The notes beneath the pieces were generated by a model. That model was not told the DNA's origin and made no database searches. It saw nothing but the letters and a program-made list of their open reading frames with translations. Positions 1 to 6,359 of a DNA stretch of 26,899 bases are shown one piece after another (positions within the stretch are counted from its first letter, which is position 1; each line of letters opens with the position of its first letter). Source of the DNA: Oscillospiraceae bacterium (GTDB lineage: Bacteria > Bacillota > Clostridia > Oscillospirales > Acutalibacteraceae); assembly GCA_028706415.1 (NCBI GenBank), contig JAQWBK010000007.1:1417-28315 (forward strand). Reading direction: 5' to 3'. A program made the translations under genes and the position numbers.

Positions 1-1
1 C

Positions 2-24
2 TTTTACTTGAGAACAGTATTAAT
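2..24 (-). repeat. Interspersed repeat end (copy 1), overlapping the accB stop
   Basis: On the minus strand this reads AATACTGTTCTCAAGTAAAA, one of eight copies of the same terminal sequence in the window. It contains the accB stop codon and its last five sense codons. The rest of any element would lie beyond the window edge, so its length cannot be judged. Confidence 0.8.
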
Positions 25-462
25 AAACATAAGCGGTTGATTATATTCGACTGCCCCTTCGGGCTTTGCAATTATTCGGGATACCTTGCCCGAAACCGGA
101 GCAGGTATTTCATTCATCATTTTCATGGCTTCAACAATGCACAAGGTCTGTCCTTTTTCAACATATCCGCCCACCGTGACAAAGGGCGGCTCATCGGGCG
201 AGGGGGAGTCATAATAGCTCCCGACAACCGGCGAGCAGACAGCTACTTCATTGTCCGTGGCCTTTATATCGTCTGTTATCTCGTCGTTTACAGATACCTC
301 AACCTTTGGGGAGGCGGTAGCATTAACCGACCCGAAGTTTTCACCTGTTGAGGGTTGCTGTTTTTCAAGAGATATTTTAAGGTCATCCAACTCCAAACTC
401 AGTTTCCCGATGTTCAAATCACAAAAGTCGTGCATCAGCTGCCGTATATCTGTAAAATCCAT
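4..462 (-). CDS. accB: Acetyl-CoA carboxylase biotin carboxyl carrier protein (BCCP)
   Basis: Carries the biotin that shuttles CO2 between biotin carboxylase and carboxyltransferase to make malonyl-CoA, in the cytoplasm. The 152-residue protein has an N-terminal helical segment, an acidic/Pro-containing linker (about 35-90) and a C-terminal biotinyl domain. That domain has the biotinylation motif EAMKMMNEI (Lys114) and the typical GYVEKGQTLCIVEAMKM and GKVSRI strands. The length is normal for AccB. The start is ATG at 462; an AAAGGAGG lies about 12 bases upstream, a little far. It follows acpP on the same strand, which favours a fatty-acid synthesis role over that of a decarboxylase biotin carrier. 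A FabT-like palindrome (481-501) overlaps the ribosome binding site. The last residues (NTVLK) and the stop codon are encoded by a copy of the interspersed repeat end (2-24), so the native C-terminus may have been replaced. Confidence 0.95.
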   Translation of the reverse strand: MDFTDIRQLMHDFCDLNIGKLSLELDDLKISLEKQQPSTGENFGSVNATASPKVEVSVNDEITDDIKATDNEVAVCSPVVGSYYDSPSPDEPPFVTVGGYVEKGQTLCIVEAMKMMNEIPAPVSGKVSRIIAKPEGAVEYNQPLMFINTVLK

Positions 463-480
463 TGAACCGTCAGGCCTCCT

Positions 481-501
481 TTACTTTGATAATCAAAGTA
501 A
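481..501. promoter_or_regulatory. FabT-type palindromic operator upstream of accB
   Basis: A perfect 21-base palindrome with 10-base arms around one centre base. Its core on the minus strand is ACTTTGATTATCAAAGT. This fits every specified position of the FabT (MarR-family) consensus as I recall it from streptococci, ANTTTGATNATCAAANT. It lies between acpP and accB and overlaps the first bases of the accB Shine-Dalgarno. Seen: the palindrome and its position. Inferred: binding by a fatty-acid-responsive repressor. No such regulator gene lies in the window. Confidence 0.65.
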
Positions 502-504
502 GTT

Positions 505-532
505 TTAAAAAATATTGCCGTGTCGTCACGGC
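505..532 (-). terminator. Weak intrinsic terminator after acpP
   Basis: On the minus strand, the hairpin GCCGTG-ACGA-CACGGC (517-532) is followed by an A/T stretch with six consecutive T (AATATTTTTTAAAAC). It lies 16 bases beyond the acpP stop. It would attenuate read-through from acpP into accB, leaving accB partly dependent on its own operator region. Confidence 0.5.
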
Positions 533-548
533 GGGCTTGGCTAATTTT

Positions 549-776
549 TTATGCTACACCATCAATGTATGCAACAATATCGCCAACTGTTTTAATTTTT
601 ATTGCGGCATCTTCAGGAAAGCTGATTTCGAACGCATCCTCGAGCTCCATAATCAGATCAACAGCATCAAGGGAATCTGCACCAAGATCGTTGGTAAGAT
701 CGGCCTCCAGGGTGATATCGCTCTCATCGCACTTAAGGCAATTCAGTACAATTTCCTTTACTTTATCGAATGTCAT
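549..776 (-). CDS. acpP: Acyl carrier protein
   Basis: Carries growing acyl chains on a 4'-phosphopantetheine arm in type II fatty-acid synthesis. The 75-residue acidic protein has the attachment motif LGADSLDAVDL (Ser35) and the usual four-helix pattern, and its length is normal for ACP. The start is ATG at 776 because AAAGGAG sits seven bases upstream and the family begins here. An in-frame upstream extension to 851 would add unrelated hydrophobic sequence. A promoter (808-836) and a second, imperfect FabT-like box (838-854) lie upstream. accB follows on the same strand after a weak terminator. Confidence 0.96.
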   Translation of the reverse strand: MTFDKVKEIVLNCLKCDESDITLEADLTNDLGADSLDAVDLIMELEDAFEISFPEDAAIKIKTVGDIVAYIDGVA

Positions 777-807
777 AATAATTCTCCTTTCAACGAATTC
801 GCCAATC

Positions 808-836
808 ATTATAAATGATTTACTTAATAAAGTAAA
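808..836 (-). promoter_or_regulatory. Sigma-A-type promoter for acpP
   Basis: On the minus strand TTTACT (831-836), a 17-base spacer and TATAAT (808-813) lie about 30 bases before the acpP start. The spacer and -35 region hold an AT-rich inverted repeat, ATTTACTT / AAGTAAAT. Confidence 0.6.
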
Positions 837-837
837 T

Positions 838-854
838 AGTTTGTCAATCAAATT
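838..854. promoter_or_regulatory. Imperfect FabT-like box upstream of the acpP promoter
   Basis: The minus-strand sequence AATTTGATTGACAAACT matches 12 of 14 fixed positions of ANTTTGATNATCAAANT. It sits directly upstream of the acpP -35 element. Together with the perfect box before accB it suggests one regulator for both genes, but this copy alone is weak. Confidence 0.4.
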
Positions 855-885
855 TTATTTATGTTCATAATTCAACTGGCATTAG

Positions 886-910
886 TATAAACTGCTCTCA
901 AGTAAAAGGT
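886..910 (+). repeat. Interspersed repeat end (copy 2)
   Basis: Contains ACTGCTCTCAAGTAAAAGGT in plus orientation, downstream of the LysM-GH18 gene. It runs directly into a 17-bp-stem hairpin. An inward-facing partner copy lies at 2408-2430, beyond the gene. Confidence 0.8.
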
Positions 911-958
911 ATGCCTTCCGTCGGCTGTTTATTGGCCGACGGAAGGCATACTGTTTTT
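904..958 (-). terminator. Rho-independent terminator downstream of the LysM-GH18 gene
   Basis: A perfect 17-bp stem (909-925 pairs with 935-951) with a nine-base loop is flanked by TTTTT on the plus side (954-958). On the minus side CTTTTACTT comes from the adjoining repeat end. The minus-strand gene stops at 961, so the hairpin follows it immediately. It could also work in the plus direction. Confidence 0.75.
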
Positions 959-960
959 AA

Positions 961-2241
961 TTATAACACTTTTCTAACGTTATACATCGACTCGAGCACC
1001 AGCCAGTTCTGAGGGAAGAAGCTGTTTACCGTCCAATAGCTGACACCCCCCAGGTTGTATTCATTCACCAATTCCAGCTTTGCCTGAATACTTCGCGCAT
1101 CCTCGAACCATACTTCATGCTCCCGCCCCTGGTCGTCGTAATAGTTGAAGAACGGACTTTGCGATTCCTCATCAAACTGGATTTCGGCATTTTCACGGGC
1201 TGCCAGATTGACGGCGGCAGTATTGGATATGGTGCGAGCCGCCGAACCCTGAACAAACGGAAGTGTCCAGTTATAACCGTAATTCGGTATGCCCATCAGG
1301 ATTTTTTCACTTGGAATGACGGTTACGGCATACCGTAAAACATCTTCCACAAGATTTACCGGGGCCACAGCCCGCGGGGGACTGTATGTATAGCCCCATT
1401 CATAGGTCATAAGAATTACATGGTCAACGGTGGCACCGTGAAAGGCGTAATCGTGCGCTTCATATAGCAGCCCTTGTTGGTCACCGCTGATTTTTGGGGC
1501 AAGTGCGGTGGTTACGGTATAACCCAGCGGGCGAAGTCGGTCTACTACCCGCCGGATAAAACGGTTATATGCCTCCCGGTCATCGGGAAAGATATATTCA
1601 AAGTCAATATCCAATCCGAAATAGTTTTTGGAATCCAGCGTCTGCACAACATTGTTTAGAAGGGTGGTCTGAACCTGTTGGTTGGTTAGGATGGTATGAG
1701 CAAGGTCGCTGTCAAAGCTGCCCCCTTCAAGTATGTTGGTGATAACCATTAAAGGGGCGACATTTTGAGCCCTTGCAGACGAAATGAGAGATTCATCATT
1801 AATGGCAACCAGACTGCCGTCAGCCCTCACCTGATAACTAAAAATACTGAAATATGTTAGATGGGGCAAGGTGTCCTGCAAAGTGGTGTCCGAGATTGAA
1901 GGGAAGGCGTATCCGTTTACATCAATGGTGCCCAGCTTCCTGTCTTGAACGGGGATAGAGATAACCTGTCCGGGATATATGGTGACGGGATTTGTTATTT
2001 CGGGATTGGCCTGCAGTATCTGTGCCACGGTTGTGCCGTAGCGGCGGGCAATGGTGAACAGGGATTCTCCCGGGGCAATCGTATGATTTATGCTGTCGGT
2101 TGCAATCACTATTGTTTGCCCCACAACCAGGTTATCGGGATTTTGCGGGCGGTTATCGTCAATAAGCATCTGCATGGGCACACCGAATCGACGGGCTATG
2201 GAATAAAGGTTGTCACCCCGTCTTACAGTATAAATTACCAT
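961..2241 (-). CDS. sleL: LysM-GH18 spore germination / peptidoglycan hydrolase (SleL/YaaH-like)
   Basis: Predicted N-acetylglucosaminidase acting on spore cortex peptidoglycan or its fragments. The 426-residue protein opens with two LysM repeats (about 2-47 and 53-97; YTVRRGDNLYSIARRFGV and HTIAPGESLFTIARRYGT). A GH18 TIM barrel follows (about 100-420). The barrel has the catalytic motif FGLDIDFEYI with Asp211, Asp213 and Glu215. Length and domain order match Bacillus YaaH/SleL. There is no signal peptide, as in those proteins, which reach the spore by LysM binding. The start is ATG at 2241, with AAAGGTG eight bases upstream; GTG at 2250 is poorly spaced. Inward-facing repeat ends at 886-910 and 2408-2430 flank it. 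Confidence 0.9.
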   Translation of the reverse strand: MVIYTVRRGDNLYSIARRFGVPMQMLIDDNRPQNPDNLVVGQTIVIATDSINHTIAPGESLFTIARRYGTTVAQILQANPEITNPVTIYPGQVISIPVQDRKLGTIDVNGYAFPSISDTTLQDTLPHLTYFSIFSYQVRADGSLVAINDESLISSARAQNVAPLMVITNILEGGSFDSDLAHTILTNQQVQTTLLNNVVQTLDSKNYFGLDIDFEYIFPDDREAYNRFIRRVVDRLRPLGYTVTTALAPKISGDQQGLLYEAHDYAFHGATVDHVILMTYEWGYTYSPPRAVAPVNLVEDVLRYAVTVIPSEKILMGIPNYGYNWTLPFVQGSAARTISNTAAVNLAARENAEIQFDEESQSPFFNYYDDQGREHEVWFEDARSIQAKLELVNEYNLGGVSYWTVNSFFPQNWLVLESMYNVRKVL

Positions 2242-2269
2242 CTTCCTCACACCTTTACACTTGATTTAG

Positions 2270-2299
2270 TACCATTATCAAGTAAATTTGATAATGGTA
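2270..2299. promoter_or_regulatory. Inverted repeat in the divergent intergenic region (possible operator)
   Basis: Twelve-base perfect arms, TACCATTATCAA and TTGATAATGGTA, surround a six-base loop. The site lies 28 bases before the LysM-GH18 start, between divergent genes. No T-tract follows on either side, so an operator or an mRNA leader hairpin is more likely than a terminator. I do not recognise the regulator. Confidence 0.4.
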
Positions 2300-2369
2300 T
2301 CAGTTGCTCTTCTAAATTAATATGTTTTGTGAGGGCGGCTTATTACATAGTTTTTCTTATTGCTTAAAG

Positions 2370-2398
2370 TTGACAAGGGGTTATATAAAATATAAAAT
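2370..2398 (+). promoter_or_regulatory. Sigma-A promoter of the EamA transporter
   Basis: TTGACA (2370-2375), a 17-base spacer and TAAAAT (2393-2398) form a near-consensus vegetative promoter. The transcript would start near 2405, so the repeat end at 2408-2430 falls in the 5' untranslated leader. Confidence 0.75.
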
Positions 2399-2407
2399 TG
2401 ATAGGAT

Positions 2408-2430
2408 TATACTTGAGAGCAGTATTAGTA
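2408..2430 (-). repeat. Interspersed repeat end (copy 3)
   Basis: The minus strand reads TACTAATACTGCTCTCAAGT followed by ATA instead of AAA, a slightly diverged copy. It lies just downstream of the -10 element of the EamA gene promoter, in the transcribed leader. It faces copy 2 at 886-910 across the LysM-GH18 gene. Confidence 0.75.
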
Positions 2431-2459
2431 TCAATATTTTCAGATAAAGGAACATACAC

Positions 2460-3350
2460 ATGAAAAACTCAAATTATATGTCCCGTCAGGCATCAGCCGG
2501 ATTATTGTTGACCGCGTTAATATGGGGCTTTGCCTTTGTTGTGGTGAAAAGCTCGTTAGATAAAATTGATCCATTCTATATGCTTGCATTCAGATTTTCG
2601 ATTGCCACTCTGGGCTTATCGATTATTTTTTTCAAGAGATTAAAAAACATAAATCTGTCTATGCTGAAGGGCGGGTTTGTTCTTGGCTTGCTTTTATTTA
2701 TAGGTTATGCCTTGCAGACGGTGGGCTGTAAATATACAACAGCGGGGAAAAATGCATTTCTCACGGCAGCTTATGTTGTGATGGTGCCCTTTCTTCATCG
2801 GTTGATTAATAATCAGAAAACCAAAAAAATAAACATTGCCGCCGGATTTATCGCCCTCTTAGGGATAGGGCTGCTTTCGCTCCGTCAGGATTTTATGATG
2901 AATATCGGGGATTTATTAACCCTTCTTTGCGGTGTCGCATTTGCAGTACATATGGTGTTTGTTGTTAAATACACTGCCAATCATGACCCTGTGCTGCTTA
3001 CGGTTTTGCAGTTGGGAATTGCAGCTGTCATGTCATGGATTGCTGCCCCCATAATCGACGGCGGGTTTCCGGCAGAGGCTTTTCATACCGATATTATCGG
3101 GGGAATGCTGTATCTTGGGCTTATGAGCACGATGCTGGCTTTTCTTCTTCAGAATGTATGCCAGAAATACATCTCGCCCTCAACCGCGGCCATTCTGTTA
3201 TCAACCGAATCTGTATTTGGGATTATGTTTTCGATTATCTTTCTTGCGGAAAAGCTCAGTTTGCGTATGGCGGTGGGATGCGTACTGATTTTTGTTGCGA
3301 TCATTTTATCTCAATTAAAACTTAAAAAAGAAGTAAATAAAACGGCATAA
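2460..3350 (+). CDS. EamA/DMT-superfamily transporter
   Basis: Integral membrane permease of the drug/metabolite transporter superfamily. The 296 residues form about ten hydrophobic segments in two EamA repeats (about 12-140 and 150-285). The first repeat starts GLLLTALIWGFAFVVVKSS, and the second carries the typical LGLMSTMLAFLLQNVCQKY and ILLSTESVFGIMFSIIFLAE signatures. Length and topology are normal. Substrates of this family range from amino acids to nucleotides and drugs, and nothing here identifies one. The start is ATG at 2460 with AAAGGA eight bases upstream. It is a single-gene unit with its own promoter at 2370-2398. Confidence 0.88.
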   Translation: MKNSNYMSRQASAGLLLTALIWGFAFVVVKSSLDKIDPFYMLAFRFSIATLGLSIIFFKRLKNINLSMLKGGFVLGLLLFIGYALQTVGCKYTTAGKNAFLTAAYVVMVPFLHRLINNQKTKKINIAAGFIALLGIGLLSLRQDFMMNIGDLLTLLCGVAFAVHMVFVVKYTANHDPVLLTVLQLGIAAVMSWIAAPIIDGGFPAEAFHTDIIGGMLYLGLMSTMLAFLLQNVCQKYISPSTAAILLSTESVFGIMFSIIFLAEKLSLRMAVGCVLIFVAIILSQLKLKKEVNKTA

Positions 3351-3372
3351 ATTATTCTAAGGCTCGAAATTT

Positions 3373-3401
3373 TTGACAAAGTATGGTAATATATATTAAA
3401 T
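3373..3401 (+). promoter_or_regulatory. Candidate promoter for the ECF sigma operon
   Basis: TTGACA (3373-3378) with a 17-base spacer to TTAAAT (3396-3401). The -35 is perfect and the -10 weak. Transcription would start about where the 164-bp inverted-repeat element (3407-3570) begins, placing that element in the leader. An ECF-type promoter was not evident. Confidence 0.45.
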
Positions 3402-3406
3402 TATCT

Positions 3407-3570
3407 AAGGTCACCTCTAAAAAACCTTCCGGTGTCTTCAGGTACAATTTCCGCCGGACTGCGTCATACTAATATCCTCGTAATGCGGAAAGCATTGCTT
3501 CGTCGGCTTTCCTTGCCCGACGAAAATTCTGCCGGAATCCGTTCAAAACAGGTTTTTTAGAGGCGGTCTT
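3407..3570. mobile_element. MITE-like element, 164 bp, no coding capacity
   Basis: Terminal inverted repeats of 20 bases (AAGGTCACCTCTAAAAAACC, and AAGACCGCCTCTAAAAAACC read from the other end) differ at three positions. The interior holds a hairpin (CGTCGG...CCGACG). Its first ~85 bases are closely similar to 9435-9518. There is no ORF of note. It lies between the candidate promoter and the ECF sigma gene. A target duplication is not clear. Confidence 0.7.
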
Positions 3571-3627
3571 AATTTAAATGAAACCTTTTGGCTTTTTGAT
3601 TAGTGTTATATATAGGGAGGGATGTTG

Positions 3628-4131
3628 GTGAGCACAGAATCGCTGCGTAATGCGCGCACGCTGAACGATTCGGTGAACGAAACACTTGACCGGTATGCCT
3701 CCATGGTGTATCGTCTGGCTTTCACAAGAACAAAAAATTGTTTTGATGCCGATGATGTACTGCAGGAAGTGTTTATGCGATATATTCGCAGCACGCCTGA
3801 TTTCCGGGATGAGGAACACCGTAAAGCTTGGCTTATTCGCACCACCATTAATTGCAGCAAAACGCTGCTTACATCGGCATGGTTTCGTAAAACCGTTCCG
3901 ATGGAAGATACGCTGTGTACTCACATGAAGGAGCACAGCGAGGTCTATTATGCCGTGATGGAGCTCCCCGCCCAATATCGCACCGTCATTCACCTTTTCT
4001 ATTATGAAGATTATGCAGTTGCGGATATCGCCGTGCTCCTTGGATGCAAGCAGGGAACGGTTAAAACGCGTCTGCATCGTGCCCGTAATATGCTGAGGGA
4101 AAAGCTGAAAGGAGAAGCTATTGATGTTTAG
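3628..4131 (+). CDS. RNA polymerase sigma factor, ECF subfamily
   Basis: Directs RNA polymerase to a dedicated promoter set, usually in response to an envelope signal. The protein has about 167 residues, normal for ECF factors. Region 2 covers about 18-85 (YASMVYRLAF, DADDVLQEVFMRYI). Region 4 covers about 105-160, with the helix-turn-helix DYAVADIAVLLGCKQGTVKTRLHRARNML. There is no region 3 and no extra C-terminal domain. The start is GTG at 3628, seven bases after AGGGAGG. ATG at 3622 is only one base from that sequence, but would add just two residues. The stop overlaps the next gene by eight bases, so the two are translationally coupled. Confidence 0.92.
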   Translation: MSTESLRNARTLNDSVNETLDRYASMVYRLAFTRTKNCFDADDVLQEVFMRYIRSTPDFRDEEHRKAWLIRTTINCSKTLLTSAWFRKTVPMEDTLCTHMKEHSEVYYAVMELPAQYRTVIHLFYYEDYAVADIAVLLGCKQGTVKTRLHRARNMLREKLKGEAIDV

Positions 4132-6298
4132 GGATAAATATCGTGCTGATAATGAAAAAATTAAACCCGATGATGCGTTGCTCAAATATCTATCGGTTCG
4201 TATGTCGGATGCCGCCGCCAATGGTGAACAGGAGCCGCCGGTTGTTCGGGTGTCTCATAAATCCCGCCTGCTAAGGGGGGTGGCCGCACTTGCTGCGTGT
4301 CTTGCGCTGTTAGTAAGCGGCGGAGGGCTATACATTGTCTTTGATGATGAGAAGAAAGAGCCTGATGTTACAGCCGAAGAAATAATCAAGGTTAAAACCG
4401 GAATTTCATATACCGAGCTTTTTGAGCTGGTTAAGTCGATGGAACCGGACACAGACGACCTTGTTAATGATGTTGGGAGAAAGGAGAGCATTTCTAACGG
4501 CAATCAGTTTGAATTTAAAGCTAATCAAGCCGTTCCCGCTCAAGGGAATTCTGACCCCCAAAGTGTAGCTCTTAAGGATTATTCTAAAACCAATATCCAG
4601 GTAGACGGGGTTGACGAAGCGGATATCATAAAAACCGATGGTAATTTCATTTATGCATTATCAAACGGCAAGCTTATTATAACGAGCATTGACCGGGCTG
4701 AGATGAAGAAGGTATCCACCATTGATTGCACCAAATATGCAGATAAAAAGGATGGTAGCCGCCCTTTAGAGATGTATGTAAACGGGGATAGGCTGGCGGT
4801 AATAAAAGAGGTTTTTGACCAGAGAAAGACGAATACCGGCACGGCAGAGAATGGGTATGCATATCGCGACATGATGTGGTACAGCACACATACATCCATA
4901 GCCCTTTATGATATCAAAGACAGATCGAATCCCAAGCTGTTGAGTGATCTTGGGCAAAGCGGGAGCTACCTGTCATCGCGAATGGTGGGGAAGACGCTAT
5001 ACTTCATTTCCAACCATTATATATACGAGGCAGCGGATAAGAACAAGCCCGAAACCTTTGTGCCGATGTTGTACAAAAACGGCAACGGAAGGGTGATAGG
5101 TGCCGACGACATAACCGTCAGTGTAAAGCCTCAGAGCAGGCAATACATTGTTGTTACCGCGGTTGATTTCGACAGACCGACCGAGCGAGTATCCTCAAAA
5201 ACGGTGTTCGGGTGCGGCTCCACAATATATGCAAGCACCGAAAACATTTTGATTGCAAGCGGGGCACAGGAAATATCAACCCAAGGTGACACCTCTGATA
5301 CCACCACGGCTGCCACCAAAGAAAAGTCTGAAACAAGCGGCGGCACACAGTCGTCAGCTTACAGTCCCGGGGCTCAACCCCAGCCTGATTTGACAAATAC
5401 CGCCGGCAAGGTAGTCGCAAGCGAGTCAAGCAATTCGGACAAGGGGAGAAAGGCCACCTATTCGTTTGTCACAAATCTTATGCGGTTTTCACTAGATAAC
5501 GGAAAAATTGAGCTGGCTGCAACCGGAAGTGTTCCGGGTTCACTCCTCAATCAGTTTTCTATGGATGAGTATAATGGACATTTCCGATTTGTTACCACCC
5601 GCAGCGATTATACCGAGCAAATAAGTGGAAGCGGAAATCAATCCACCGTCTCGGTTTCGGGCGGTGACACCTCAAACAACCTATATGTATTGAATTCTAA
5701 AATGGAGATTGTCGGGCGGATAGAGGATGTCGCCAAAGGGGAGAGGGTATATTCGGTTCGTTTTAGCGGGGATATCGGATATTTCGTAACCTTCCGCCAG
5801 GTTGACCCACTGTTTACGGTTGATTTAACCGACCCTGCCTCGCCCAAAATCCTCAGTGCATTAAAAATCCCCGGCTTTTCGGAATATCTTCACCCCTATT
5901 CAGACGGGCTGCTGTTCGGGTTGGGCAAGGATGCGGATGAAAACGGCCGGGTAAAAGGTCTTAAGCTTTCAATGTTTGATGTATCCGACCCTGCCGATGT
6001 TACCGAAAAGCATAAGCTGGTTTTAGATAAATATTGGACGGATGCAAGCTATAACCATAAGGCCATCATTGTATCGCCCCAGCGGGGACTAATAGCCTTC
6101 CCCTGTGATAACACCTATGTAATTTACTCATATGACAAAAATGCCGGATTTTCCAAGGCTGCCGATTTCTTAATTGATGAGTACAATTATATTCTCAGAG
6201 GTATTTATATTGATGATATGTTTTATGTATGCAGCGATACGGCAATAAGTGCTTATTCAATGGATGGCTATGCAAAGATGGCGACATTGAAATATTAA
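4124..6298 (+). CDS. Membrane-anchored beta-propeller domain protein, putative partner of the ECF sigma factor
   Basis: A 724-residue protein with a short hydrophilic N-terminus (about 1-45), one membrane segment (about 46-70, LLRGVAALAACLALLVSGGG) and a long outward-facing domain. That domain begins with TNIQVDGVDEADIIKTDGNF, the hallmark of the secreted beta-propeller family (Pfam Beta_propel / COG4880). A low-complexity Ser/Thr/Gly/Gln insert lies at about 385-440. It overlaps the ECF gene by eight bases, and ATG 4124 has AAAGGAG nine bases upstream. A cytoplasmic tail, one membrane pass and an external sensor domain beside an ECF factor resemble an anti-sigma factor. No zinc-binding anti-sigma motif is visible, so that role is inferred. 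The stop codon touches a repeat end. Confidence 0.85.
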   Translation: MFRDKYRADNEKIKPDDALLKYLSVRMSDAAANGEQEPPVVRVSHKSRLLRGVAALAACLALLVSGGGLYIVFDDEKKEPDVTAEEIIKVKTGISYTELFELVKSMEPDTDDLVNDVGRKESISNGNQFEFKANQAVPAQGNSDPQSVALKDYSKTNIQVDGVDEADIIKTDGNFIYALSNGKLIITSIDRAEMKKVSTIDCTKYADKKDGSRPLEMYVNGDRLAVIKEVFDQRKTNTGTAENGYAYRDMMWYSTHTSIALYDIKDRSNPKLLSDLGQSGSYLSSRMVGKTLYFISNHYIYEAADKNKPETFVPMLYKNGNGRVIGADDITVSVKPQSRQYIVVTAVDFDRPTERVSSKTVFGCGSTIYASTENILIASGAQEISTQGDTSDTTTAATKEKSETSGGTQSSAYSPGAQPQPDLTNTAGKVVASESSNSDKGRKATYSFVTNLMRFSLDNGKIELAATGSVPGSLLNQFSMDEYNGHFRFVTTRSDYTEQISGSGNQSTVSVSGGDTSNNLYVLNSKMEIVGRIEDVAKGERVYSVRFSGDIGYFVTFRQVDPLFTVDLTDPASPKILSALKIPGFSEYLHPYSDGLLFGLGKDADENGRVKGLKLSMFDVSDPADVTEKHKLVLDKYWTDASYNHKAIIVSPQRGLIAFPCDNTYVIYSYDKNAGFSKAADFLIDEYNYILRGIYIDDMFYVCSDTAISAYSMDGYAKMATLKY

Positions 6299-6319
6299 TA
6301 CTGTTCTCAAGTAAAAGGG
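6295..6319 (+). repeat. Interspersed repeat end (copy 4)
   Basis: TTAATACTGTTCTCAAGTAAAAGGG begins inside the stop codon of the beta-propeller gene, and its AAAAGGG end forms the base of the terminator stem that follows. It is in plus orientation, facing the copy at 9539-9560. Confidence 0.8.
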
Positions 6320-6355
6320 AATGCCCCTCTCGGCCGAGAGGGGCATTCCCTTTTT
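6313..6355. terminator. Bidirectional terminator between convergent genes
   Basis: A perfect 42-base palindrome (6313-6333 pairs with 6334-6354) is rich in G/C inside, with AAAA at one end and TTTTT at the other. It can terminate both the beta-propeller operon (plus, stop 6298) and the cyclophilin gene (minus, stop 6360). Confidence 0.85.
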
Positions 6356-6359
6356 GTGC

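Noticed and set aside
549..851. Longer acyl carrier protein starting at 851
   Set aside because: The extra 25 residues do not belong to the family and would cross the ribosome binding site and promoter. The start at 776 fits both.
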